This document shows positions 7,860-15,521 of a stretch of 46,910 bases of DNA, one piece after another. The translations under genes were made by a program, and so were the position numbers. The notes beneath the pieces are model-generated. The model was not told the origin of the DNA. It did not search any database and was given only the letters and a program-made list of their open reading frames with translations. The stretch is from Arcicella aurantiaca (GTDB taxonomy: Bacteria > Bacteroidota > Bacteroidia > Cytophagales > Spirosomataceae). Numbering within the stretch: position 1 is the stretch's first letter; each line of letters starts with the position of its first letter. Location: assembly GCF_003148625.1 (NCBI RefSeq), contig NZ_QGGO01000015.1, positions 12,821 through 59,730 of the forward strand. Reading direction: 5' to 3'.

Positions 7860-7948
7860 GTAACCCAGACTTTAGTCTGGAAACCTTCTGAAATAAAACG
7901 ATTTAACAACAGAAGCAAAATGAATAGCCAGACTGAAGTCTGGGTTAC
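7860..7948. repeat. REP-like palindrome pair, CCAGACTTTAGTCTGG type
   Basis: Each arm is itself a palindrome (CCAGACTTTAGTCTGG at the left, CCAGACTGAAGTCTGG at the right), and the two arms are inverted copies ending in GTAAC/GTTAC. They are separated by about 47 bp of AT-rich sequence. The element occupies the gap between the LpxH-like gene and the GH32 gene. It includes the ATG at 7920, which makes that codon an unlikely start for the GH32 gene. Confidence 0.88.
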
Positions 7949-7955
7949 AAAATCT

Positions 7956-9476
7956 ATGAAAAAAACGCTTTTACTGCTCTTATTCCCTTTTTGGATATTA
8001 GCCCAAACGCCCAAAGAAACACCTCATTGGCGACCAACTTATCACTTTACTGCTCCCCAAAATTGGATAAATGACCCCAATGGAATGGTTTATTATCAAG
8101 GCGAATACCACCTTTTTTATCAGCATAACCCATTTGAAAATAAGTGGGGACACATGAGTTGGGGACACGCCGTAAGTAAAGATTTGGTAAAATGGGAGCA
8201 TCTTCCTGTGGCTATTCCAGAAGATTCTGTTTGGATTTTTTCGGGAAGTGCCGTCGTTGATAAAAATAATACAAGTGGTTTTCAAACGGGTTCTGAACCG
8301 TGTATGGTGGCTCTTTATACTGCCGATTATCACGACGGTAAAAAGGAGGCTCAATATCTTGCTTATTCAAACGACCGAGGGCGTACTTGGACAAAATATG
8401 CAGGAAATCCTGTTATTGATTTACACATGACAGATTTCCGTGACCCACACGTAATTTGGCATGAACCAAGCCAACAATGGGTGATGAGTGTGGTATTTCC
8501 GAAGGAGTTTAAGGTAATATTTTTTACTTCTAAAAACCTGAAAAACTGGACTCGTGTAGGCGAATTTGGGAATCAAGGGGAATTACGCAAAATTTGGGAA
8601 TGTCCCGCTTTGGTAGAAATGCCCGTAGAAGGTTCGCCCAATAAAACAAAATGGGTGTTAATGGTGTCGTCAAATGGGACTTATGATAAATTTGAAGGTA
8701 TGCAGTATTTCGTTGGAGATTTTGACGGAACAAATTTCAAAAATGATAATTCGCCCGAAACGAAGCTGTATGTAGATTATGGCAAAGATTTTTACGCAGC
8801 CATTCCATACACCGATGCCCCTAATAATCAGAAAGTGTTTTTAGGTTGGATGTCGAGCTGGCACTACATAGAAGCCATTAAAACTTCTCCATGGAAAGGA
8901 CAAATGTCTGCCCCAAGAAATATTTTTTTACGCCAAACGTCGGAAGGTTTGCGACTGTTCCAAGACCCCGTTGCAACTTTAAAACCGAAAAAAGATTATT
9001 TAGTTTTTGAGAAAAAGAATTTCGAGTTTTCCAAAGAAAAACAATTAGATGGCATGACTCTTTTTTCTCAAAATGCCTACATGATTGAGATAGAATTTGA
9101 AAAGAAATCAGCCTCGAATTTCGGATTAAGAATTGCTCAGTTGAAAGATAAAATAGATAACAAAAAGATTTTACATCAAACAATTGTCGGATATGACACT
9201 CAACATAGTGAATTATACATTGACCGTACAAATTCTGGAGTAATTCCAAATAATGATTTTGCTTCCGTAGAAAAAACCAACGTTAATCTGAAAAATAATA
9301 TCCTAAAATTAAAAATATTAGTAGATAAAACGTCTGTGGAGGTTTTTGCGAATGACGGTGAAAAAGTGATTTCAGATTTGATTTTCCCTGTTGAAGGCTC
9401 AAATATGTTTTCATTATTTACGTCGGAGAAGAAAGTAAAAGTGCTGTCTTTAAAAATTTCAGATTTATCGAAATAA
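7956..9476 (+). CDS. Glycoside hydrolase family 32 (levanase/inulinase/invertase type), exported
   Basis: A 506-residue fructan or sucrose hydrolase. A signal peptide covers roughly residues 1-17 (MKKTLLLLLFPFWILAQ). The GH32 catalytic blocks are present: NWINDPNG with the nucleophile Asp, FRDPHVIW (the transition-state-stabilising RDP motif) and WECPALVE with the acid/base Glu. The C-terminal beta-sandwich typical of the family follows from about residue 350 (VEVFANDGEKVIS). ATG 7956 is chosen because it starts a good signal peptide and lies just outside the REP element. Export suggests periplasmic or surface breakdown of fructans. No SusC/SusD pair or fructokinase is nearby, so substrate uptake must be encoded elsewhere. 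Confidence 0.92.
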   Translation: MKKTLLLLLFPFWILAQTPKETPHWRPTYHFTAPQNWINDPNGMVYYQGEYHLFYQHNPFENKWGHMSWGHAVSKDLVKWEHLPVAIPEDSVWIFSGSAVVDKNNTSGFQTGSEPCMVALYTADYHDGKKEAQYLAYSNDRGRTWTKYAGNPVIDLHMTDFRDPHVIWHEPSQQWVMSVVFPKEFKVIFFTSKNLKNWTRVGEFGNQGELRKIWECPALVEMPVEGSPNKTKWVLMVSSNGTYDKFEGMQYFVGDFDGTNFKNDNSPETKLYVDYGKDFYAAIPYTDAPNNQKVFLGWMSSWHYIEAIKTSPWKGQMSAPRNIFLRQTSEGLRLFQDPVATLKPKKDYLVFEKKNFEFSKEKQLDGMTLFSQNAYMIEIEFEKKSASNFGLRIAQLKDKIDNKKILHQTIVGYDTQHSELYIDRTNSGVIPNNDFASVEKTNVNLKNNILKLKILVDKTSVEVFANDGEKVISDLIFPVEGSNMFSLFTSEKKVKVLSLKISDLSK

Positions 9477-9546
9477 AATACAATAAGTTGGCTTGAAAAT
9501 TGTTTTATAGCTGTTCAGATATTTACACGAAATAAATTGATACACT

Positions 9547-9645
9547 ATGAGAACATTATCATTAATTGCCATCGCTCTTTTTGCCTCAGGCGTACTGTTG
9601 TCTTTCAAGAAAAAATCATCTTCTGATGAAAATTTAGGCGTATAA
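9547..9645 (+). CDS. Very small membrane or exported peptide (32 aa)
   Basis: ATG at 9547 opens a 32-residue frame with a hydrophobic helix (LSLIAIALFASGVLLSF) followed by a lysine- and serine-rich tail. It lies 70 bp downstream of the GH32 gene and just before a REP pair. The basic-hydrophobic-polar layout resembles a short single-pass membrane peptide or a bare signal peptide. No homology could be assigned. It was found by reading the gap. Confidence 0.45.
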   Translation: MRTLSLIAIALFASGVLLSFKKKSSSDENLGV

Positions 9646-9649
9646 TTTT

Positions 9650-9711
9650 AAGTAGCACAGACTTTAGTCTGTAAGTGTTCTTCATATTACAGACTAAAGT
9701 CTGTGTTACTT
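9650..9711. repeat. REP-like palindrome pair, intact reference copy
   Basis: The left arm contains CACAGACTTTAGTCTGT and the right arm ACAGACTAAAGTCTGTG, joined by a short AT-rich loop. The outer flanks AAGTAGCA and TGTTACTT are also near-complementary. This copy matches the split element at 3137-3328 and shows what that site looked like before the MITE inserted. It lies between the small peptide ORF (+) and the 3' end of the thiamine pyrophosphokinase gene (-), where it could terminate both transcripts. Confidence 0.92.
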
Positions 9712-10375
9712 AAATATCAACACATTCCATCATTAACAAATCTCCTTTTTCGTAAGTAATTCTCACAATGCCATCTTCTAAGGCTTCATTGCTACTTCCT
9801 GTTCTATAACCAATCGTTAGACTCTCATTATCAAGTGGATACTTCAAATTTTTGGTTGTTATACCAGAAACTTCACCGACAGGTATAAGTGAAATAATTG
9901 TTCCCGCAGGATACCATTTTTCAAAAGTTCGAGGTAAAAGAAAAATCTTTGAATAATCATCAATCAAAACGATTTTCAATTGTTCCCGAAACCGTACAAT
10001 ATTGGTAATATTCGTAATGGTATGGTCTGCCCTCCTACCCGTTGCCCAAATGATATTTGCCGCAGGAAAACCTCTATCGACTAAATAATCACAAGCCTTT
10101 TCGAGGTCGGTTTTTATTTGGTCGGGCGTATGTATAATTTCTATTGGATATTGTTCTTCTCTAATTTTTTCGGCATCAAAATTTCGGTCAAAATCTCCTA
10201 AAAGTACATCTACTTTAATATTCAATTCTAAAACACGATGAATGGCGGAATCTAAAACAATGACCAACGGCGACCATTCTAACAATTCGCCCATGAGTTC
10301 AAAACTACAAGCTTCGCCATTGGCAATAATCAAAGCAGGTTCTTGTGCATCCCTGATGATGTGGTGTGATGACAT
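9710..10375 (-). CDS. thiN: Thiamine pyrophosphokinase
   Basis: A 221-residue TPK-family enzyme transferring pyrophosphate from ATP to thiamine to make the cofactor TPP. Seen motifs are: IIANGEAC near the N-terminus, VLLGDFD (metal and ATP site) near 57-63, TPDQIKTDLEKA (the acidic DQxxTD-like motif), and TGRRADHTITN, which corresponds to the G-x-R-x-DH-x-x-N block of the family. The length is typical. The start is at an ATG directly beside a heptad inverted repeat. It shares its strand with the dicarboxylate symporter upstream, but the repeat between them makes cotranscription uncertain. Confidence 0.85.
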   Translation of the reverse strand: MSSHHIIRDAQEPALIIANGEACSFELMGELLEWSPLVIVLDSAIHRVLELNIKVDVLLGDFDRNFDAEKIREEQYPIEIIHTPDQIKTDLEKACDYLVDRGFPAANIIWATGRRADHTITNITNIVRFREQLKIVLIDDYSKIFLLPRTFEKWYPAGTIISLIPVGEVSGITTKNLKYPLDNESLTIGYRTGSSNEALEDGIVRITYEKGDLLMMECVDI

Positions 10376-10382
10376 GATTTTT

Positions 10383-10474
10383 AGTTATGAATTATGAGGT
10401 ATGAATTATGAGGTATTAGTCGTATTTCACAATTTTACGACCTCATACCTCATAATTCATACCTCATAACTACT
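10383..10474. repeat. Heptad inverted repeat, TTATGAG/GTATGAA units
   Basis: The left arm (10383-10421) consists of alternating 7-mers such as ATGAATT and ATGAGGT. The right arm (10437-10474) is their reverse complement (ACCTCAT, AATTCAT), with near-perfect pairing over more than 30 bp. The gltP-like stop codon TAG (complement of 10470-10472) is the first three bases of the array when read on the minus strand (TAG then TTATGAG). The same unit forms the array at 1-45. Confidence 0.92.
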
Positions 10475-11702
10475 GTATATTAAGTTCTCCTTCCCATTTA
10501 GCAACTACGGCGGTTGCTACGGCGTTTCCTGCTACTGATGTGGCAGAACGTCCCATATCTAAAAGCCAGTCAACGGCAAATAATAAAATTAAACCTTCTG
10601 CTGGTAAATTAAACATCGACATTGTTCCTGCAATAACTACCAACGACGCACGTGGCACGCCCGCAATACCTTTGCTGGTAATCAAAAGTGTGAGCATCAT
10701 GGTTACTTGCTGACCGATAGATAAATCAATACCGTAAGCCTGAGCAATGAACCCAATGGCAAAAGTCATGTACATCATTGAGCCGTCGAGGTTGAAAGAA
10801 TATCCCAACGGTAAAACAAAACTTACAATTCTTTCTGGAACACCAAATTTCTTTAACTGCTCAATCTGTAAAGGCATTGAAGCCTCCGAACTTGCCGTAC
10901 TAAATGACAAAAACAAAGCGTCTTTTACATAAGCCAATAATTTCCAATAAGGTACTTTAACGAAAACGCAAATGGCAGGTAAGACGGCAAGAATGAAAAA
11001 TGCCAACGTAGCAAAGAAACAAATGATTAGATAAAGATAACCACCCAAAATGCCTAAGCCTTTTTGTGCAATAACTGCCGCAACCGCCCCAAAAACACCG
11101 TAAGGAGCAAAACCCATTACATAGCTAACAATTTTGAACATGATTTCGGCAACTGCATCAAGTCCTTTGATGATGATTTTTCCGTGGTCACCGATGGCAG
11201 CAGTTGCAATTCCGAAGAAAACCGAAAATACAACAATTTGAAGAATTTCATTGGTTGCTAAGGCTTCAAAAAAGCTTTGTGGAAAAAGGTGCGTAATGAA
11301 GTTTTCCAAAGTCATTTTCTTTACTTCTACACCAGTTTCTGCTCCTACTTTGGGCAAATCAATTTGCATCATTTTACCTGGACGAAGAATATTTACAGCA
11401 AGTAAACCTGTCAATAATGATAAAATGGTAGCAAAATAAAAGTATCCTAAGGTTTTTGCTCCAATTCTTCCCACCAATTTAAAGTCTCCCAATTTAGCAA
11501 TTCCAACGGTTAGGATAGAGAAAATAAGTGGTCCGATAATCATTTTAATCATTCTAAGAAAAATTTTACTCAGAAGATTCAGATAAGTATTGGCAGCATC
11601 AAGGGATTCTTGATTTCCCTCATAAGTTTGATTTAAAATATAGCCGACAATGATACCCAATGCCATGCCAATAAAGATTTTCCAAGTAATATTTAATTTC
11701 AT
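10470..11702 (-). CDS. Dicarboxylate/amino acid:cation symporter (DAACS family)
   Basis: A 410-residue inner-membrane transporter of the GltP/DctA family, importing C4-dicarboxylates or acidic amino acids with H+ or Na+. It has multiple hydrophobic segments. The serine-rich re-entrant loop motif is SFSTASSEASMPLQ, and the GYSFNLDGSMMYM motif follows. The C-terminal part contains TSKGIAGVPRASLVV and the GRSATSVAGNAVATAVVAKWEG region that carries substrate- and cation-binding residues. Length and motif order are normal. Glutamate, aspartate and succinate/fumarate specificity cannot be separated from sequence. The 187-bp region upstream, before the SRPBCC gene, holds a GCGAA heptad repeat and a small AAAAAAGCCTTTTTT hairpin. 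Confidence 0.9.
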   Translation of the reverse strand: MKLNITWKIFIGMALGIIVGYILNQTYEGNQESLDAANTYLNLLSKIFLRMIKMIIGPLIFSILTVGIAKLGDFKLVGRIGAKTLGYFYFATILSLLTGLLAVNILRPGKMMQIDLPKVGAETGVEVKKMTLENFITHLFPQSFFEALATNEILQIVVFSVFFGIATAAIGDHGKIIIKGLDAVAEIMFKIVSYVMGFAPYGVFGAVAAVIAQKGLGILGGYLYLIICFFATLAFFILAVLPAICVFVKVPYWKLLAYVKDALFLSFSTASSEASMPLQIEQLKKFGVPERIVSFVLPLGYSFNLDGSMMYMTFAIGFIAQAYGIDLSIGQQVTMMLTLLITSKGIAGVPRASLVVIAGTMSMFNLPAEGLILLFAVDWLLDMGRSATSVAGNAVATAVVAKWEGELNIQ

Positions 11703-11840
11703 TTAGTATTAGTTTGAGTTGAGATTTAAGTAATTAGTAATAACGAATTAACACAAAAAAAGCCTTTTTTGCAAATTGAGTACGTTTTCTAATCCTAATT
11801 TCACTCAATGGCTGATACAAAATAATATTTAAGTCATTGA

Positions 11841-11873
11841 TTTCTCGCTTTTCACAAATCGCTATTTGCTTAA
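11841..11873. repeat. GCGAAAA heptad repeat, reverse orientation
   Basis: Read on the minus strand this gives AGCAAATAGCGATTTGTG followed by AAAAGCGAG, matching the TAAGCGA/AAAGCGA/TTTGCGA units at 16119-16150 and 16777-16808. It lies in the gap between the symporter start and the SRPBCC stop codon. Confidence 0.6.
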
Positions 11874-11889
11874 CCTTATACAAAATTAG

Positions 11890-12324
11890 TTACTTAAATA
11901 CTTTTTGATAAATAGGTTTTCGATACCAAAATTGAAGATACATGAGAGGATAAAACAGGTAGTCTGAGATAATTGTGGGCGTTCTAAAAGAGATTTCATC
12001 AATAATAATTGTTCCTGTGCCATCTTTCACCATTCTATGTTTGTGTTGCCAATAACTCAGGAAGAAAGGCAATTTAGTCCCTTTATCAATAAAATAAATC
12101 TCAGCATCGCTACTTTGTTGGTCACTAATTTCTGAAACCCAATCTTGTTTAAAAAGGATAAAATTTAACTGTAAATGGACTTTATCACCTTTCAAGCATC
12201 CTCCAAATTCTTTCACCTCAACAGGTGGAAATGGTGGTGCTAATGTTGAAAATAATGCTAAATTAAAGCCTTCCCAAACTTGGAGAAGGCTCTGATTTAC
12301 TTTGGTTGATATTTTTATATTCAC
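11890..12324 (-). CDS. SRPBCC-fold (START/Bet v1-like) protein
   Basis: A protein of 144 residues if GTG at 12324 is the start. It begins MNIKISTKVNQSLLQVWEGFN, the beta-strand plus amphipathic helix that opens SRPBCC proteins, and continues with VEVKEFGGCLKGDKVHLQL and MVKDGTGTIIIDEISFRTP, typical of the strand-rich ligand-binding half. Relatives are often annotated as ligand-binding or cyclase-like proteins. The longer frame back to 12396 reads through the 40-bp tandem repeats and is rejected because those residues simply translate the repeat. It is probably cotranscribed with, or independent of, the acetolactate-decarboxylase-like gene upstream on the same strand. No specific ligand is known. 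Confidence 0.65.
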   Translation of the reverse strand: MNIKISTKVNQSLLQVWEGFNLALFSTLAPPFPPVEVKEFGGCLKGDKVHLQLNFILFKQDWVSEISDQQSSDAEIYFIDKGTKLPFFLSYWQHKHRMVKDGTGTIIIDEISFRTPTIISDYLFYPLMYLQFWYRKPIYQKVFK

Positions 12325-12340
12325 TTTTTTAGTTTTTATT

Positions 12341-12510
12341 TTTGCCACGAAGACACGAAGGCTCAAAGTTGATTTTATTTTTTGCCACGAAGACACGAAG
12401 GCTCAAAGTTGATTTTATTTTTTGCCACGAAGACACGAAGGCTCAAAATTTTAATTAATAACTTTGTGCCTTCGTGTCTTAGTGGCAAATATCAACCTTT
12501 GTGCCTTCAT
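12341..12510. repeat. Three tandem 40-bp repeats plus inverted copy (GCCACGAAGACACGAAGG type)
   Basis: Copies start at 12341, 12381 and 12421 with an exact 40-bp period; the third is truncated and diverges after about 28 bp. Each carries GCCACGAAGACACGAAGG, itself an 8-bp periodic sequence (CACGAAGA, CACGAAGG). A reverse-complement copy follows at about 12459-12490, with a second degenerate one to 12510, so the whole block can fold. Sequences of this type (gccacgaagacacgaagg with ctcaaag) are, to my recollection, widespread intergenic repeats in Bacteroidota. There are no unique spacers, so this is not a CRISPR array. Confidence 0.93.
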
Positions 12511-12518
12511 AGCAGAAA

Positions 12519-13271
12519 TCAATACTCTTCCAATTTCATTGCCTCCACAGTTGTTATTTTTGACGTACTATTATTGTCAGGGAAATAAAGGGATATTTTT
12601 CCAAATGTTTCAATTGTTTCTAAATGCCCTGAAGTCAAAGGAGCAGAAGTAATTGTATGCACGTGCATTTTGCTATTATGCGGTGTAAATATTCCTTGAT
12701 GATTTTCTGAATAAAAACCTACCAGCATTACAATTTCTGCCGAATGCCATAATTCATGAGCAAATTGTTTGTGGGTATCAGCGGTGTGAATCATTCCTGA
12801 CTGCCAATTAATTACATGAAAACTCATGTTTTTTACCCACGTTTTCGCCATGAATGGAAAAGGTTTTGTTACGTCCACACCATTTTCCGAAGCAAGTCTT
12901 TTTATTAATACTTCTAATTCTTCCGAATTGTTTAAATCTTGTTCAATTGTTATAATTTTCCAATTCTTCACATACGCATACACAAGCATAGATGCTTCAT
13001 GATTTAGCGTTGTGTCTGTTCTTACAAAAGTATCCTTAATGGATGAAATCAAAGCTTTTCCATTTACAATAGAGATTTCTCCATGCAAACTATCAACTAC
13101 GCCAATGGCAAATAAATTTTCTTTGGGAAGGGTATCTAAACGAATTTTGGAGGATAAATCAGCATCGTGCATGATTTTCCGTAATTCTCCAACAGATTTT
13201 ACTTCGGGATTTTGAGCGGCAATTGGCAATATTCCAAATACTACCAATACATAGGAAAGTAAACGTTTCAT
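12519..13271 (-). CDS. Exported acetolactate-decarboxylase-like protein
   Basis: A protein of 250 residues from the ATG at 13271, with a signal peptide (MKRLLSYVLVVFGILPIAAQ). The body resembles the alpha-acetolactate decarboxylase family: an N-terminal FAIGVVDSLHGEISIVNGKA block (family GxGTFxxLDGE) and a C-terminal MHVHTITSAPLTSGHLE block that has the HxH plus a further His positioned like the zinc ligands of that family. The classical enzyme is cytoplasmic and makes acetoin; the export signal here is unusual and may mean a different substrate. The alternative start at 13304 would add 11 residues before the signal peptide. The downstream neighbour is the 40-bp repeat block. Confidence 0.68.
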   Translation of the reverse strand: MKRLLSYVLVVFGILPIAAQNPEVKSVGELRKIMHDADLSSKIRLDTLPKENLFAIGVVDSLHGEISIVNGKALISSIKDTFVRTDTTLNHEASMLVYAYVKNWKIITIEQDLNNSEELEVLIKRLASENGVDVTKPFPFMAKTWVKNMSFHVINWQSGMIHTADTHKQFAHELWHSAEIVMLVGFYSENHQGIFTPHNSKMHVHTITSAPLTSGHLETIETFGKISLYFPDNNSTSKITTVEAMKLEEY

Positions 13272-13459
13272 AAAATTATCAGTTAGTATGTGAAAATGTG
13301 ACAAAATGGGGAAAGTGAGTGTTTTGCAACACTACTGACTATTTGCCACTATCATAACGATTAGGTGCGAAACTTATTTCGCTCAATGCGACAGACTTTT
13401 GAATATTACACAATACAAACAACTGGTTTTTAAGCGTTTACAGCAAGAAGAGAATAAAA

Positions 13460-13792
13460 CTAACCAAACAATATTTTAATAACTACAATGAGAATCAATT
13501 GAGCAGTTTTAATCATCACGCCCAAAATAATTTCCATGGTGCTACGGACTAAATTAGCAACCCATTGAATCAATGATTTGGTTAATTGATTGGTTGGCTT
13601 TTCTGTTTCCTTTTTAAGAACAGGATTATTTTGCTCAAAAACCACTCGTTGAGAGGTAATTTTTATAGAATCATTTTTCATTAAACGATTCTCACGACCG
13701 TGCATGATGGTTGAAGATTCAAGAAAGCCAAAGCCTGTTGAGGTCGTTAATACCACAAAAGAAAAGATGATGTAGAGAAATTTTTGTTTCAT
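13460..13792 (-). CDS. Small exported or membrane protein, function unknown
   Basis: A 110-residue protein not recognised as any family. An N-terminal hydrophobic segment (about residues 4-22) resembles a signal peptide or anchor. A polar middle (about 30-70) follows, and then a hydrophobic amphipathic C-terminal part (about 72-110, containing MEIILGVMIKTAQLILIVVIKILFG). The gene is flanked by ordinary AT-rich gaps and shares its strand with the CsaA-like gene upstream, about 70 bp away. Confidence 0.55.
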   Translation of the reverse strand: MKQKFLYIIFSFVVLTTSTGFGFLESSTIMHGRENRLMKNDSIKITSQRVVFEQNNPVLKKETEKPTNQLTKSLIQWVANLVRSTMEIILGVMIKTAQLILIVVIKILFG

Positions 13793-13865
13793 TTTTTAAA
13801 AAGGTTTAATAATGATACGAAGATAACAAACTAATAAATAGATTGTTACAAAATATTCTCATTTT

Positions 13866-14204
13866 TTAAGCTAACCTTGTGCCATTCGGTACAGGGCGTT
13901 CAATGGCAGTCAAAACAACCTCTCCATCTGGCAAAACAAAGCCTGTCACCAAAATTTCAGAAAGGAAATTAGCTATTTGTCTGGGAGGAAAATTAGTAAC
14001 ACACACAACTTGTCTGCCCATTAATTCTTCTTGCGTATAAAGTTTTGTAATCTGTGCTGACGACTGTTTTATTCCTATTTCCTCTCCTAAATCTACCACC
14101 AATTGATACGCAGGCTTTTTAGCCTTTGGGAAATCTCTTACTTCTAAAATTGTTCCTGCTCTAAGTTCAATTTTTTCAAAATCTTGCCATGAAATTGTCT
14201 CCAT
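13866..14204 (-). CDS. csaA: CsaA-like tRNA-binding domain protein
   Basis: A 112-residue single OB-fold protein of the tRNA-binding (EMAP-II/MetRS C-terminal-like) family. The start METISWQDFEKIELRAGTIL and the core PAYQLVVDLGEEIGIKQSSAQI match CsaA. The C-terminal block VVCVTNFPPRQIANFLSE followed by SEILVTGF is also family-typical. CsaA proteins bind tRNA or act as export-related chaperones in some bacteria. ATG 14204 is favoured over 14222 because it gives the conserved METxxWxDFEKxxxRxG opening. It appears to be a stand-alone gene. Confidence 0.85.
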   Translation of the reverse strand: METISWQDFEKIELRAGTILEVRDFPKAKKPAYQLVVDLGEEIGIKQSSAQITKLYTQEELMGRQVVCVTNFPPRQIANFLSEILVTGFVLPDGEVVLTAIERPVPNGTRLA

Positions 14205-14307
14205 CTTATCGAAAATTACCAAATGTTAATAAATGAAAATATTTTAAAATTTGATTGAAGATTAGGTAATTCTACGCTAAAACCAATCAAAAAAACTTCC
14301 GTGCTTT

Positions 14308-14445
14308 GTGAAAACAAAAAAATACCTCAAACATTCAATGTTTATTGTCATTCCAATATTAGCTATCGCTCTTTTAGGGCTTGGAGCATACCTTTTACTC
14401 AACGTTTTAGGTATTGATATTAGATTTTCATCCACTAAAAAATAG
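14308..14445 (+). CDS. Small single-pass membrane protein (35-45 aa)
   Basis: A short reading frame on the plus strand. From ATG 14338 it encodes 35 residues, and from an upstream in-frame GTG at 14308 it encodes 45. The longer form has a lysine-rich N-terminus (MKTKKYLKHS) followed by the hydrophobic helix FIVIPILAIALLGLGAYLLL, a sensible membrane topology, and a basic tail. It is followed by the strong hairpin at 14568-14622. No family was recognised. Confidence 0.45.
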   Translation: MKTKKYLKHSMFIVIPILAIALLGLGAYLLLNVLGIDIRFSSTKK

Positions 14446-14567
14446 TTTTTAGTTTAAGATAATAATCGTTGAAACTGAATTATAATCCTTTCTTTCAACG
14501 TATTAAGACTGTAAATTAGTAGTTCGTTCACTTTATATTTCTCGCTTACCTCTCTCTATTTTAAATC

Positions 14568-14622
14568 AAGACTGCGATGCTCTTTTAAGGTTAGAAAACG
14601 AGCATCGCATATAGTCTTTTAT
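14568..14622. terminator. Strong hairpin between convergent genes
   Basis: The stem pairs AGACT-GCGATGCTC with GAGCATCGC-(ATAT)-AGACT and is followed by TTTTATTTC on the plus strand. It sits at the 3' end of the DUF3298 lipoprotein gene (minus strand), overlapping its stop region, and downstream of the small membrane protein ORF (plus strand). It can serve as a rho-independent terminator for the plus-strand transcript and possibly both. Confidence 0.75.
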
Positions 14623-15434
14623 TTCAAAATTCCTTTCAAATCGTCATAAGGTATTTCCAATTCTGTTATTCCTGCGGCATACGACTTAATTTCGTAAACG
14701 TTGTATAAAAACTTTACGCCCTTATCAGTAAGCGTAAAATTATCATTCAGTAAAAATTTCCCATTTTCAAAGAAATACCCATTTTCTTCAATCAATTTGT
14801 CGGCAGGTTTTAGGTTTTCTTGTTTCCTAAATTTTGCTTCGGCAATAGTTAACAGTTTTTGGTCAAAGCCTTTTTCAAAAATATCTTCTAAAGTAACTCT
14901 TTTGAATGTTTTACGGTCATAAACATAGTAATATTCCATACTAATTGGGTGATTTCCACCCATAAACCAATTGGTATTGGTATGCAACATCAAGTATTTA
15001 TCCGTTTGGCGTTGTACTTTGTTATAACCTTCCATATACCAAGGATTAGCCAAGAATCCGCCCTCATTTTTTTCATTGGCTTTATTTACAAAATCTTTGC
15101 CTTCTTGCAATTTTACGTCATAATCTGCAATGAAATTTTCAGCTAATTCTATAAAATTTTTAGGGCTATTTTTTGTCGTATCATTTTCGTCATGAAAAAT
15201 ATTGAACAATTCTTTCTGAATTGTAGCATTAAATTCTGGCGATGCAAATTCTGGATATTCAAACTTTACAGTAGCACATAAAGAATCTTCTTTTACGCAA
15301 GTTTTACTATGTTTTTCAAATTTCTTGACATTATAAATTAATGTATCAGCAGTGCCTTCTGCATCTTTTTCAGGGGAATTTCCACAACTCCAAAGCAAAG
15401 CTAAAAAGGGTATAAAAAGTAATTTGTAATTCAT
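14619..15434 (-). CDS. DUF3298-type lipoprotein
   Basis: A 271-residue predicted lipoprotein: signal MNYKLLFIPFLALLWSC ends in a lipobox with Cys17. The C-terminal half has the DUF3298 (RsiV-like) pattern: TNTNWFMGGNHPISMEYYYV, a KTFKRVTLEDIF segment, and a terminal KSYAAGITELEIPYDDLKG. Family members are periplasmic and lysozyme-sensor-like in Firmicutes, but the function in Bacteroidota is unknown. It appears to be monocistronic: the VOC gene is over 100 bp upstream, and a strong hairpin overlaps the 3' end. Confidence 0.75.
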   Translation of the reverse strand: MNYKLLFIPFLALLWSCGNSPEKDAEGTADTLIYNVKKFEKHSKTCVKEDSLCATVKFEYPEFASPEFNATIQKELFNIFHDENDTTKNSPKNFIELAENFIADYDVKLQEGKDFVNKANEKNEGGFLANPWYMEGYNKVQRQTDKYLMLHTNTNWFMGGNHPISMEYYYVYDRKTFKRVTLEDIFEKGFDQKLLTIAEAKFRKQENLKPADKLIEENGYFFENGKFLLNDNFTLTDKGVKFLYNVYEIKSYAAGITELEIPYDDLKGILK

Positions 15435-15521
15435 TTTATGGGTTTGTTTAAATAATATGCAAGCAAAAAAGAAAAATATAACTCACTATCAGTCAATGCT
15501 TTTTTAGATAATTGAATAATG

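Noticed and set aside
7920-7955. ATG 7920 as start of the GH32 gene
   Set aside because: It lies in the REP palindrome and encodes a repeat-derived peptide before the real signal peptide, which starts at 7956.
12325-12396. N-terminal extension of the SRPBCC protein (ATG 12396)
   Set aside because: The residues are just a translation of the 40-bp repeat. GTG 12324 gives the normal SRPBCC start.
12341-12440. Possible CRISPR-like array
   Set aside because: The 40-bp units are contiguous with no unique spacers, the third is truncated, and no cas genes are present. It is a tandem intergenic repeat.
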